A stretch of DNA of 64,000 nt from an uncultured Commensalibacter sp. (GTDB lineage Bacteria; Pseudomonadota; Alphaproteobacteria; Acetobacterales; Acetobacteraceae): positions 80,234 to 144,233 of the forward strand of contig CAMPDW010000004.1 of NCBI GenBank assembly GCA_946699565.1. Reading direction: 5' to 3'. Positions 1-7,757 of the stretch are shown one piece after another. Each line of letters starts with the position of its first letter. Positions within the stretch are counted from its first letter, which is position 1. The position numbers were made by a program, and so were the translations under genes. The notes beneath the pieces were generated by a model. It ran no database searches. It saw nothing but the letters and a program-made list of their open reading frames with translations, and was not told where the DNA came from.

Positions 1-229
1 TATTGCCATATTTACCAGAAGCCGTCACAATTTGTGAACAATTTCTATTAATCATATTTGAATTATTAGCAATAGTTGAAGCTAATTGATTAAAAGTTGA
101 TGGGGTAGTCGGTAATAGAGTTTGTTTTGTTTGATCTTGAGCGTAAGCATGTATAGAACTTAAAAGAAGTATAATTGAAGTAATTCGATTAACTACTTTT
201 AAACTAGTATGAAAAAATAATTTATTCAT
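1..229 (-). CDS. Secreted protein of unknown function (C-terminal part outside window)
   Basis: An open frame runs leftwards from an ATG at 229 to the window edge, giving 76 codons without a stop. The N-terminus has a basic start, a hydrophobic stretch at about residues 17-27 and a cleavage-type site (HAYA before QDQ) near residue 30, so it looks like a Sec signal peptide. The visible mature part is polar, rich in Asn, Ser and Thr, with one cysteine. I do not recognise a family. The 200 bp between it and the divergent moeB-like gene would hold both promoters. The start is the only in-frame ATG; its ribosome binding site is weak. Confidence 0.6.
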   Translation of the reverse strand, partial: MNKLFFHTSLKVVNRITSIILLLSSIHAYAQDQTKQTLLPTTPSTFNQLASTIANNSNMINRNCSQIVTASGKYGN

Positions 230-433
230 AGTTCATCATTCTTACTAATATTATTGTTTTATGTATTAATAGTATTATTTAGTGAGTCAAATTAATATTA
301 GACCTTTGGTTAATATTAATTTTATTATTGATAAGCCTATATAACTTCTACTGAATATTAAAATGCTAGTCTAAAGTACAGTATATATTTTGTGTTACTA
401 GAGTTATATATAATTATTATTTAGGTGTTAAAA

Positions 434-1186
434 ATGATAAATCAAGATCAATTAATTCGATATAGTCGCCAAATTTTATTGTCGCAGATTGATTTAAAAG
501 GACAAGAACGATTATTAGAAAGTAAAGCTATTATTCTTGGCTGTGGGGGATTAGGATGTGCTGCCATTCCAATTTTGGCGTCATCAGGGGTAGGTCATCT
601 TATGTTGGTTGATGATGATTGCGTTGATTTATCTAATTTACAAAGACAAACCTACTATACCTGTAATGATATTGGTAAATTAAAAGTTCAAGCAATGTCA
701 GAATTTATTAATCAACAAAATAAAGATGTAAAGATTGATACAATAAATCATCGTCTTTCTGAAGATGAATTATGTTCATTAATAGATAATTATGATGTAA
801 TTCTGGATTGTAGTGATAATTATAAAACACGCTTAATGACGAATAGAGCTGCTTTTATAAAAAAAGTTCCTTTAATATTTGCGTCTGCAATACGATTTGA
901 AGGACAGTTAAGTGTATTTGATGCTAATAAGCCTAATTCACCCTGTTATGCCTGTTTATTTAATAGTGATGATGAAATAGAACAAGATAATTGTTCATTC
1001 ACAGGTGTGTTTTCCCCGTTGGTAAGTACAGTCGGTGCTATGCAAGCCTCGGAAGCATTAAAAATTATGGCTGGAATTGGTGAATCTGCAATTGGTAAAT
1101 TGCTGCATTATAATGCTTTGAATTTTTCTTTTTATTCAATCAAATATGACCGTAACCCTTGTTGTAAAATATGTGGTAATTCTTAA
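434..1186 (+). CDS. moeB: Molybdopterin-synthase adenylyltransferase (MoeB/ThiF/HesA E1-like)
   Basis: E1-like enzyme that adenylates the C-terminal glycine of a ubiquitin-fold sulfur carrier. With a full molybdenum-cofactor set nearby, MoaD is the likely partner. The Rossmann nucleotide loop GCGGLG is at residues 36-41, followed by the acidic VDDD at 59-62 and the SNLQRQ motif. A zinc site is formed by CYAC (171-174) and CKIC (244-247). The NCSFTG...PLVSTVG segment typical of the family lies around 186-200. At 250 aa it has the usual MoeB length and no rhodanese domain. An in-frame GTG lies at 425, but ATG 434 has the better-spaced AGGTG. It converges on narL with a 5-bp gap. ThiF for thiamine synthesis is the alternative; context favours MoeB. 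Confidence 0.8.
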   Translation: MINQDQLIRYSRQILLSQIDLKGQERLLESKAIILGCGGLGCAAIPILASSGVGHLMLVDDDCVDLSNLQRQTYYTCNDIGKLKVQAMSEFINQQNKDVKIDTINHRLSEDELCSLIDNYDVILDCSDNYKTRLMTNRAAFIKKVPLIFASAIRFEGQLSVFDANKPNSPCYACLFNSDDEIEQDNCSFTGVFSPLVSTVGAMQASEALKIMAGIGESAIGKLLHYNALNFSFYSIKYDRNPCCKICGNS

Positions 1187-1191
1187 TAGAA

Positions 1192-1842
1192 TTATGGGGC
1201 TTTAGTAAAACCATGTTCAAGTGCAAAGACTGCAGCTTGTACCCGGCTGTGCAGGTTAAGCTTTTTTAAAAGATTTTGAACATGTAATTTAATTGTACTT
1301 TCTGAAACATTCAAAAACCGTGCAATTTCTTTATTACTAATCCCTTTTGTTAGCCAGGCTAATATTTCTTTTTCTCTTGGTGTTAAAGAATTATATAAAT
1401 CCTCTTCTTTTTCCTTTGAACGAAACTGGTCAAAAAGAGTAGAAATCATAGTGGGTGAAAGAATATTATTTCCGTTATAAACCTTATGTATACTATCTAA
1501 TAAAAAATCTGTATTGATATTTTTAAGAAGATATCCTTTTGCCCCCATACTTATACATTGGATAAGATCTTCGTTATCTTCAGATATGGTTAGAATTAAA
1601 ATATTTAAATCTGGATTTAAATTTAATAATCTTTGTAATGTTTCTTTACCGTCCATTCTTGGCATATCAAGATCAAGAAGAATAATATCAGGTTGAAGTG
1701 ATTGCGCCAATTTTATTCCCTCTGGACCATTTTGAGCTTCTCCAATGACTTTTATATCTTCTTGATTATTCAATAGGAATTTTAAGCCCGAGCGAAATAG
1801 GCTATGATCATCAATAAGTAGAATTGTAATTTTTATTTTCAT
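1192..1842 (-). CDS. narL: NarL-type nitrate/nitrite response regulator
   Basis: Two-component response regulator of the NarL/FixJ class. The receiver domain fills about residues 1-120, with acidic pair DD at 11-12 and the probable phospho-acceptor Asp57 in LLDLDMP. A LuxR-type helix-turn-helix at about 155-205 contains LTPREKEIL and STIKLHVQNLLKKL. Length is 216 aa, as in E. coli NarL. It lies 16 nt downstream of the NarX-like kinase on the same strand, so the pair is almost certainly cotranscribed. Its likely target is the narK-narGHJI promoter region at 5983-6342. NarP is an alternative name. Confidence 0.85.
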   Translation of the reverse strand: MKIKITILLIDDHSLFRSGLKFLLNNQEDIKVIGEAQNGPEGIKLAQSLQPDIILLDLDMPRMDGKETLQRLLNLNPDLNILILTISEDNEDLIQCISMGAKGYLLKNINTDFLLDSIHKVYNGNNILSPTMISTLFDQFRSKEKEEDLYNSLTPREKEILAWLTKGISNKEIARFLNVSESTIKLHVQNLLKKLNLHSRVQAAVFALEHGFTKAP

Positions 1843-1858
1843 TTTACTTCTATTACCC

Positions 1859-3754
1859 TTATAATGTGATCGGAATTGTTAAGTTTAATGTAGTGCCATG
1901 ATCAGGTTTAGATAATATTTCAACTTTTCCCATAAGTGTTTTAGCCCGTTCTTGAATAATTGATAATCCAATATGATTTTGTTTTTTATCTTTTAAATTA
2001 TTCACATCAAATCCTATACCATCATCAACAATATTCATAATAAAATAATTATTATAATTAAATTCAAGCGTAACTGAGTTACATTTGGAATGTTTACGTA
2101 TATTTGAAAGTGCTTCTTGTAAAATAAAAATTATTTGCAACTGTTGTTCTTTTGTAATGAAAAGAAATTTTTGTAAATTGATAATATTTATTAAAATTTT
2201 CGTTTGGGATTCAAAGCGTTTGATTACTTTTTTTACTGCAGTTTTAAAATCTTCTTTATAAATTTTTGTTCTAAAATTAATAAGCAGTTCACGAATATCT
2301 TCATAAGATTCTTGAATGCCATGTTGAATAAAATTCAAGTTTTGTTTGATCTGATTTACATCATTATTATTAATTGCCTTTTCCAACATTTGTGCTTGTA
2401 AATTGATAAAAGACAATGTTTGGGCAATACTATCGTGAAGCCCTTGTGCAATAAAATTTCTTTCTTCCATGATTGCTAACTGTTTTTCCTTGGCAGTTAA
2501 TTGATAGTTTTCGATAGAAATCGCAAGTTGCCGTGTAAGGGTTTCAATTAAATGATAAGTTTCTGGTGAAAAATAGGATTCCTTTTTTTTAAAATAGAGC
2601 ACCATAAGCCCGATTTGATTTTTGTTATGTGAAATAGGAAAAATAACGAAATGATCAAATAGTTTTTTAATGCATGATGGGATCAGGCAATTAGATGCTT
2701 GATTGGTTTTGACACAAATTGGATAGGAATCTTTAGGTAATGATGAAATATCAAAAAAACAATTGGCAGAAAAATAACATTGTTCAATTGCATTGGGGTA
2801 TTCAGGAAATCCCTTGTTACAGATAAAATTCAGTGCATTTTTTTCTTCATTAAGAAAGCCGATGAATCCAGCATCAGCATTCCTTAAATCAATAATTCTT
2901 TCCAGAAATTTTTCAGTTGCTATGGTGGGAGTTAAACAGGTATGTAGAAAAGTGATCATGTCATAAAGAATTGTTAATTCATGATTTTTTTTTCTTAAAG
3001 CAATTGTTTTTCGTGAAACTTTTTCTTCTAGATTTTTATATAAATCTTGCAGATTATGTGCCATTTGATTGAATCCCGAAGATACGATACCGAATTCATT
3101 ATTATTAATAACGGTTATACGTTCCGACAATTTGCCTTTGCTTAGGGCTTTTATACTTGTTTCCAGACGTCTTAAAGGTGTGATGACAGATTGATATAAA
3201 AGATAGATACTAGTAAAAGCAGTTATAACGATCATTAAGATAATTATGGCAAGGATAAATCTTAACCAAATAATATCTTGCGTATTTTGATTTTCAATTA
3301 ATTTAACTAAAAGATCGATATCTTCAACAAAACTATTGATACGATAGGTTTCTTCATCAGATAATTTTGGTTTTTGACTGGCATGGTTAATTAAGGGAAG
3401 GATAGTATCCTGATATTCTTTTTTAATATGTTTAATTTGTAAATTAATTTTTTTATTATTTGAAAAAATCAGGATGTTATTATCGTATTTTTTTAATTTT
3501 GTTAAAATATGCGTAAATTTAGTTTGCTCACGATATAAGGTGTTATAATCATTTTGGTTGGCAAGAATCACCATATAGTAAACGCGCATGCGTAAACTTC
3601 CAGTATAATTGATGGCAATTCCAGCATTTTCCAATTGCCATAGAAGGGTTAGTGCATATCCTGTAAAAAGGATAGCACATATAACCCATATTATAGTACT
3701 GACGAGCAACTTCGTCGAGAGTTTATTGAAGGATTGTCTTAAGTGCATTATCAT
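1859..3754 (-). CDS. narX: NarX-type nitrate-sensing histidine kinase
   Basis: Membrane sensor kinase paired with the NarL-like regulator. The first membrane helix is about residues 17-37 and the second about 163-190, bracketing a periplasmic domain. Just after the first helix lies a segment matching the NarX nitrate-binding P-box (NYTGSLRMRVYYM, 49-61). A HAMP linker (about 190-245) and a GAF-like region with six cysteines (C312, C326, C332, C347, C356, C361) follow. The HisKA_3 box has His440 in GLHDSIAQTL, and the HATPase with DDGIGFD closes the protein. Length 631 aa is close to E. coli NarX (598). It starts 57 bp after the TonB receptor gene ends, possibly in one transcript. Confidence 0.85.
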   Translation of the reverse strand: MIMHLRQSFNKLSTKLLVSTIIWVICAILFTGYALTLLWQLENAGIAINYTGSLRMRVYYMVILANQNDYNTLYREQTKFTHILTKLKKYDNNILIFSNNKKINLQIKHIKKEYQDTILPLINHASQKPKLSDEETYRINSFVEDIDLLVKLIENQNTQDIIWLRFILAIIILMIVITAFTSIYLLYQSVITPLRRLETSIKALSKGKLSERITVINNNEFGIVSSGFNQMAHNLQDLYKNLEEKVSRKTIALRKKNHELTILYDMITFLHTCLTPTIATEKFLERIIDLRNADAGFIGFLNEEKNALNFICNKGFPEYPNAIEQCYFSANCFFDISSLPKDSYPICVKTNQASNCLIPSCIKKLFDHFVIFPISHNKNQIGLMVLYFKKKESYFSPETYHLIETLTRQLAISIENYQLTAKEKQLAIMEERNFIAQGLHDSIAQTLSFINLQAQMLEKAINNNDVNQIKQNLNFIQHGIQESYEDIRELLINFRTKIYKEDFKTAVKKVIKRFESQTKILINIINLQKFLFITKEQQLQIIFILQEALSNIRKHSKCNSVTLEFNYNNYFIMNIVDDGIGFDVNNLKDKKQNHIGLSIIQERAKTLMGKVEILSKPDHGTTLNLTIPITL

Positions 3755-3810
3755 TAATGAATTGAAAATATTGATTAAGAGTTGTTTATTTAAATATTTG
3801 AGTTTAAATA

Positions 3811-5982
3811 TTAAAAATCAACTGCCAATGAAAAATGATATGTTCTTGGTAATCCAGCATAAGCACTATTATTTGCTGTTCCTCCATTAATAGAGGTTGG
3901 ATATATGGATAACCAGTAATGTTTATTGGTAATATTTTCTACATTAAAGCGTGCTGCAAAAGGAATTTTATAAATATGAAAAGCGTAACGTGTTCCTAAA
4001 TCTGCTGTAAAATACCCTTTTGCAAAACTTGTATTGTAATTATTGGCGGCCCTGCGATCTGTATAATGAAGGGTAATATTAAAAGCCATTCCATATAAAA
4101 CATGATCACGAGGTAAAGGTAATCGATAATCAACGAGAAAATTGGTTTGAACAGGTGGAACACCAACAATTTGTTTATGGGATGTTGTAATATTACCTGT
4201 TTTACCTAATTGCGCATCTAACCAAGTTACTCCTCCAAGAATGGATAGGTTATCGTATATTTGACCAGAAACTTGGAATTCAACACCGTAATTGCGCTGT
4301 GTCCCGGCTACAGAAAAAATATTGGTTGTTTGGTTAATAAATGCAAAAGGACGTGTCATGCGGAAAGCGGCAACATTTAACCATAATTGATTAAATTTAA
4401 CTTTATATCCTACTTCATATTCTTCGCTGCGATAAGGCGCCATGACTTGATTTGGATTCAATACACCCATTGCAGGGGCAGTATCGCCTGCTTGTAAGCT
4501 TCTTGCCCATGTAAAATATGCTGTATGACCTTCAAAAGGATGATAGATTAAGCTTGTAGTTGGACTGAAAGCAGCAGAATTAGAATCATGGGATTTCTTA
4601 ACACCTTTGATATTCCAGCTATCACTGCTCAGCCAGTTCCAACTGAAAATGCCGATGATGGACCATTGATTGTTAAAATGTATTGTATCACCAGCGATTA
4701 ACGCTTGTTGTTTTATCAATGCGGATTGATATCGTCCCCAACCTTGGGGGCGATGGCCTGGATATGGAAAGGCGCTGGGGCTATGGATATTAGTATTCCC
4801 GAGCATGATAGTTTCATTATGTGTAGGGTTGTAATTTCCCCGGATGTATCCATTGGTTCCAAGAACGAAGTTATGTTTAACAAAATCTGTATGAACTTCA
4901 CCGTTAATATAACCAAAATTACTTCCAACTTCAAAATCATTGGCTGTGCTTGCTGCAACAATGGTTTGTTGATAATCACCTGTATTATTTAAAAAACGGT
5001 TATTATTTGTAAAAGAATTTCTTATAGCATCGTGATATAAACCACCTAATGTCAAATGCAAGTTTTTATTAATCTGATGTTTTATTTTGGCAAGAAAAGT
5101 ATTGGTTTCTGTATTAAATCCTGCATATTTCTGACCCAGATAGGCTTTACTCGTATTGGGTGCAGAAGGAAGGTCTATAGAGTTATTATAGGTAAAATTT
5201 GGAGCTGTTCCGCGTTCATCGTAAGTATAGTGACTGGCATCAATTTCAATCACTGTTTTAGAAGATATGCGGAAATCAAAATCACCACTGACGAGATAGC
5301 GTTTTAACCAGCTATGTTCAACATAACTTGTTCCTTCACCGTGTAAAAGATTTAAACGGTAACCGAACCAGTCATTTTTTCCTGCTCGTCCAGAAAAATC
5401 ACCAAGCTCTGTCACGGTACCAATTGAATCATATTCAACAGCGATATTTTCCATGCGACGATCCATTGGACGTTTTAATTGATAGCTAAATATACCTGCA
5501 GGGTTTTGGGGGCCATACATTGCCCCTGCCAATCCGTTTAAAACCTGTACGTTTTCGAACATTTCAGCAGGGTAAGGTGTGGTTGAGGTTATATTCAAAC
5601 CATCAAGACGTGTATTTGAGACAACATCAGATTCAAACCCACGAGATTGAGGTCTGGACATTCCTGCTGTACCACGCGCTTCCAATTGGACAGAAGGTAA
5701 ATAACGCATTAAGTCATTTACGTTTCTGGCTTGTTGATTGATAATAACGTCATGAGGAATGGTAAGAATAGAGAAAGGTGCATCTTCAGATTTTAATGTT
5801 CCTAAAGGCCCAAGATTAACTTCTGGAGTACTCATAACTGCAACTGAACCAGAAGCAAGTCTTACTCCTTTGACAACGATTTTTTCATTTTTTTCGCTAT
5901 CTTTTTCCATATTCGTTTGTGCCATTGTATGGAATGGAAGTAAAAACAATAATGTTAAAATATATTTGTGGTGTTTTTTCAT
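3811..5982 (-). CDS. TonB-dependent outer-membrane receptor, siderophore-receptor type
   Basis: Outer-membrane transporter of 723 aa. A signal peptide ends near residue 21 (TMAQ). A TonB-box-like EKIVVKG follows at about 33-39, then a plug domain with NVNDLMRYLPSVQ and the SRGFES and YGPQNPAGIFS motifs. A 22-strand-type barrel ends in the canonical terminal Phe (SLAVDF). The pattern resembles ferric-siderophore receptors (FhuE/FoxA type), but the ligand cannot be read from sequence. It lies between narXL and narK, transcribed towards narXL. Iron supply for the Fe-S and heme cofactors of nitrate reductase is a reasonable inference. No convincing Fur box was found upstream. Confidence 0.85.
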   Translation of the reverse strand: MKKHHKYILTLLFLLPFHTMAQTNMEKDSEKNEKIVVKGVRLASGSVAVMSTPEVNLGPLGTLKSEDAPFSILTIPHDVIINQQARNVNDLMRYLPSVQLEARGTAGMSRPQSRGFESDVVSNTRLDGLNITSTTPYPAEMFENVQVLNGLAGAMYGPQNPAGIFSYQLKRPMDRRMENIAVEYDSIGTVTELGDFSGRAGKNDWFGYRLNLLHGEGTSYVEHSWLKRYLVSGDFDFRISSKTVIEIDASHYTYDERGTAPNFTYNNSIDLPSAPNTSKAYLGQKYAGFNTETNTFLAKIKHQINKNLHLTLGGLYHDAIRNSFTNNNRFLNNTGDYQQTIVAASTANDFEVGSNFGYINGEVHTDFVKHNFVLGTNGYIRGNYNPTHNETIMLGNTNIHSPSAFPYPGHRPQGWGRYQSALIKQQALIAGDTIHFNNQWSIIGIFSWNWLSSDSWNIKGVKKSHDSNSAAFSPTTSLIYHPFEGHTAYFTWARSLQAGDTAPAMGVLNPNQVMAPYRSEEYEVGYKVKFNQLWLNVAAFRMTRPFAFINQTTNIFSVAGTQRNYGVEFQVSGQIYDNLSILGGVTWLDAQLGKTGNITTSHKQIVGVPPVQTNFLVDYRLPLPRDHVLYGMAFNITLHYTDRRAANNYNTSFAKGYFTADLGTRYAFHIYKIPFAARFNVENITNKHYWLSIYPTSINGGTANNSAYAGLPRTYHFSLAVDF

Positions 5983-6081
5983 GAAGAATATTTTGATAAA
6001 GAAAATATAAATAAAACTATTCTAATCATTAAAAATAATATGGTATAATTTTATAAAAATAAAATAATAAAAATACTAACT

Positions 6082-6247
6082 ATAATGGGTTGGTAATGAT
6101 TGACCGTTTGAATGAAATGATTATGAACTTCTGACTAATTTGCTTATTTATTGTATAAGATAAATTTTAAAAACTAATCATAATGGTTAGGTTCGTAGTA
6201 GTCATTTTTGTAGATGTCTATGAGCTTTTGACCAATTTGTTCATTCA
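6082..6247 (+). repeat. Imperfect tandem duplication, period about 97 bp, upstream of narK
   Basis: The segment beginning ATAATGGGTTGG at 6082 is echoed by ATAATGGTTAGG at 6180. A better conserved core at 6122-6150 (TATGAACTTCTGACTAATTT...) recurs at 6219-6247 (TATGAGCTTTTGACCAATTT...). The two cores agree at about 22 of 29 positions. The central parts are more diverged. It looks like an old duplication of promoter or operator DNA; copy-specific binding is unproven. Confidence 0.55.
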
Positions 6248-6291
6248 TTTAGATGCTGTAAATACTATAGACAATTAAATGTTTTGAACAG

Positions 6292-6305
6292 ATGATAAGG
6301 ATCAA
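6292..6305 (+). promoter_or_regulatory. Fnr/Anr-like binding site upstream of narK
   Basis: ATGATAAGGATCAA matches the Fnr/Anr consensus TTGAT-N4-ATCAA at 9 of 10 defined positions. Its centre is 44-45 nt before the narK ATG. If it acted as a class II activator site at -41.5, transcription would start almost at the ATG, so either the leader is very short or the site works differently. Oxygen control of a nitrate reductase operon by an Fnr-type protein is well established; no fnr gene is in this window. Confidence 0.5.
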
Positions 6306-6342
6306 TTAAAACGTTACCAATAATATTACCAAGGAAAAAACA

Positions 6343-7725
6343 ATGTCTCATTTATTAAAAAAATGGGAGCCAGAAAACCAAGATTTTTGGGAAAAGCAAG
6401 GACGAGTTATTGCTTTACGAAATTTGTGGATTTCAGTTCCTGCACTTTTACTTGCTTTTGTTGTGTGGCAGATTTGGAGTGTTGTTGTTGTTTATTTACC
6501 TGAAGTAGGATTTCAATATACTCAAAACCAGTTAATGTTATTAACTGCTTTATCCGCTTTATCAGGTGCTACATTAAGAATTATTTATGCTTTCATGGTG
6601 CCTATTTTCGGTGGAAGAAAGTGGACAGTTTTTTCAACAGCAACACTTTTAATACCAACCATTGGTTTCGGTATATGTATTCAAAATTCGCATACAAGTT
6701 TTACAACAATGGTCATTTTAGCTTTGTTATGTGGTTTTGGTGGGGCTAATTTCAGTTCATCAATGGCAAATATCGGATATTTCTTTCCAAAATCTAGAAA
6801 AGGTTTTGCTACAGGGATGAATGCTGGATTGGGAAATCTTGGTGTTCCAGCTGTACAATTTGTTACTTTATGGGTTATTGGTATCAGCCTTTTCGGAGCT
6901 ATGGGGGGTGGACCAGAAACACGAATTCATAATGGTCAGCATAGCCTCGTATGGTTACAGAACATTACCTATATATGGGTGCCTTTTATTGTTCTGACGG
7001 TTATTGCCGCCTGGTTTGGAATGAATGATCTTGTAACGGCAAAAGCATCCTTTTCGGAACAATTCATTATTTTCAAACGGAAACAAACCTGGATTTTTTG
7101 TTTGCTTTATCTAGGTACTTTTGGTTCTTTTATTGGTTTTTCAGCGGCTTTGCCTCTTTTAATAAAACATGAATTTGTGGATGTAAATCCAGTTAAATTT
7201 GCCTTTCTTGGACCTTTATTGGGATCACTCTTTAGAGTGGTTGGGGGTATCGCCTCGGATAAGTTTAAAGCAACACGTGTAACATTAATCAGCTTTCTTG
7301 GAATGGTGATTTTCTCGTTATGTATTGTGTATTTTATATCTACACCTGATGAATCAAGGAGTTTTGTAGGGTTTTTAATCAGTTTTATGATTTTATTTAT
7401 TTTTGTAGGATTGGGGAATGGGTCTGTCTTTGCACAGGTGCCAGGTGTCTTTACCCTTTTTTATAATAAATACATCAAAGATAACAGCCATGAATCAGAT
7501 GAGCAACTGGTTGAAAATGCAGCAAAGGAAACAGGTGCAGTTCTTGGTTTTATGGGAGCCATAGGTGCTTATGGTGGTTTTATCATTCCGAAATTATACG
7601 GTACTTCTTTAAGTTACACAGGATCTTATAACTTAGCTTTTTATATTTTTGTAGGATTTTATGTTTTCTGCATTTTATTAAATTGGTGGTACTACCTCCG
7701 TAAAAATGCGGAATTACGCTGTTAG
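6343..7725 (+). CDS. narK: Nitrate/nitrite transporter NarK (MFS)
   Basis: Inner-membrane major facilitator of the NarK (nitrate/nitrite porter) family, 460 aa with about 12 helices. Both family signatures are visible: the first around residues 127-165 (GGANFSSSMANIGYFFP then GLGNLGVPAVQ), the second near 390-420 (KETGAVLGFMGAIGAYGG). It would import nitrate and export the nitrite made by NarG. The ATG has a good AAGGA seven bases upstream. It is the first gene of the run; narG follows within 32 nt, so the two are cotranscribed. Length and sequence resemble E. coli NarK (463 aa). Confidence 0.93.
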   Translation: MSHLLKKWEPENQDFWEKQGRVIALRNLWISVPALLLAFVVWQIWSVVVVYLPEVGFQYTQNQLMLLTALSALSGATLRIIYAFMVPIFGGRKWTVFSTATLLIPTIGFGICIQNSHTSFTTMVILALLCGFGGANFSSSMANIGYFFPKSRKGFATGMNAGLGNLGVPAVQFVTLWVIGISLFGAMGGGPETRIHNGQHSLVWLQNITYIWVPFIVLTVIAAWFGMNDLVTAKASFSEQFIIFKRKQTWIFCLLYLGTFGSFIGFSAALPLLIKHEFVDVNPVKFAFLGPLLGSLFRVVGGIASDKFKATRVTLISFLGMVIFSLCIVYFISTPDESRSFVGFLISFMILFIFVGLGNGSVFAQVPGVFTLFYNKYIKDNSHESDEQLVENAAKETGAVLGFMGAIGAYGGFIIPKLYGTSLSYTGSYNLAFYIFVGFYVFCILLNWWYYLRKNAELRC

Positions 7726-7757
7726 AGCGGATTTTGGTAAGAATTTGGAATAGAAAT

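Larger units (their letters stand above)
5983..6342. promoter_or_regulatory. Divergent control region between the TonB receptor gene and narK
   Basis: This is the largest gene-free stretch in the window (360 bp). It must hold promoters for the leftward receptor gene and the rightward narK-narGHJI-modABC run. It contains an imperfect duplication of about 97 bp (6082-6247) and an Fnr/Anr-like palindrome (6292-6305). A possible sigma70 promoter is CTGACT at 6131-6136 with TATAAG at 6154-6159, 17-bp spacing. A TACCAAT heptamer at 6315-6321 fits the loose NarL consensus TACYNMT. No open frame of note is present. Confidence 0.6.

Noticed and set aside
4705-4992. Open frames on both strands within the TonB receptor gene
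   Set aside because: Both overlap a well-supported receptor barrel region in other frames and show no recognisable protein features.
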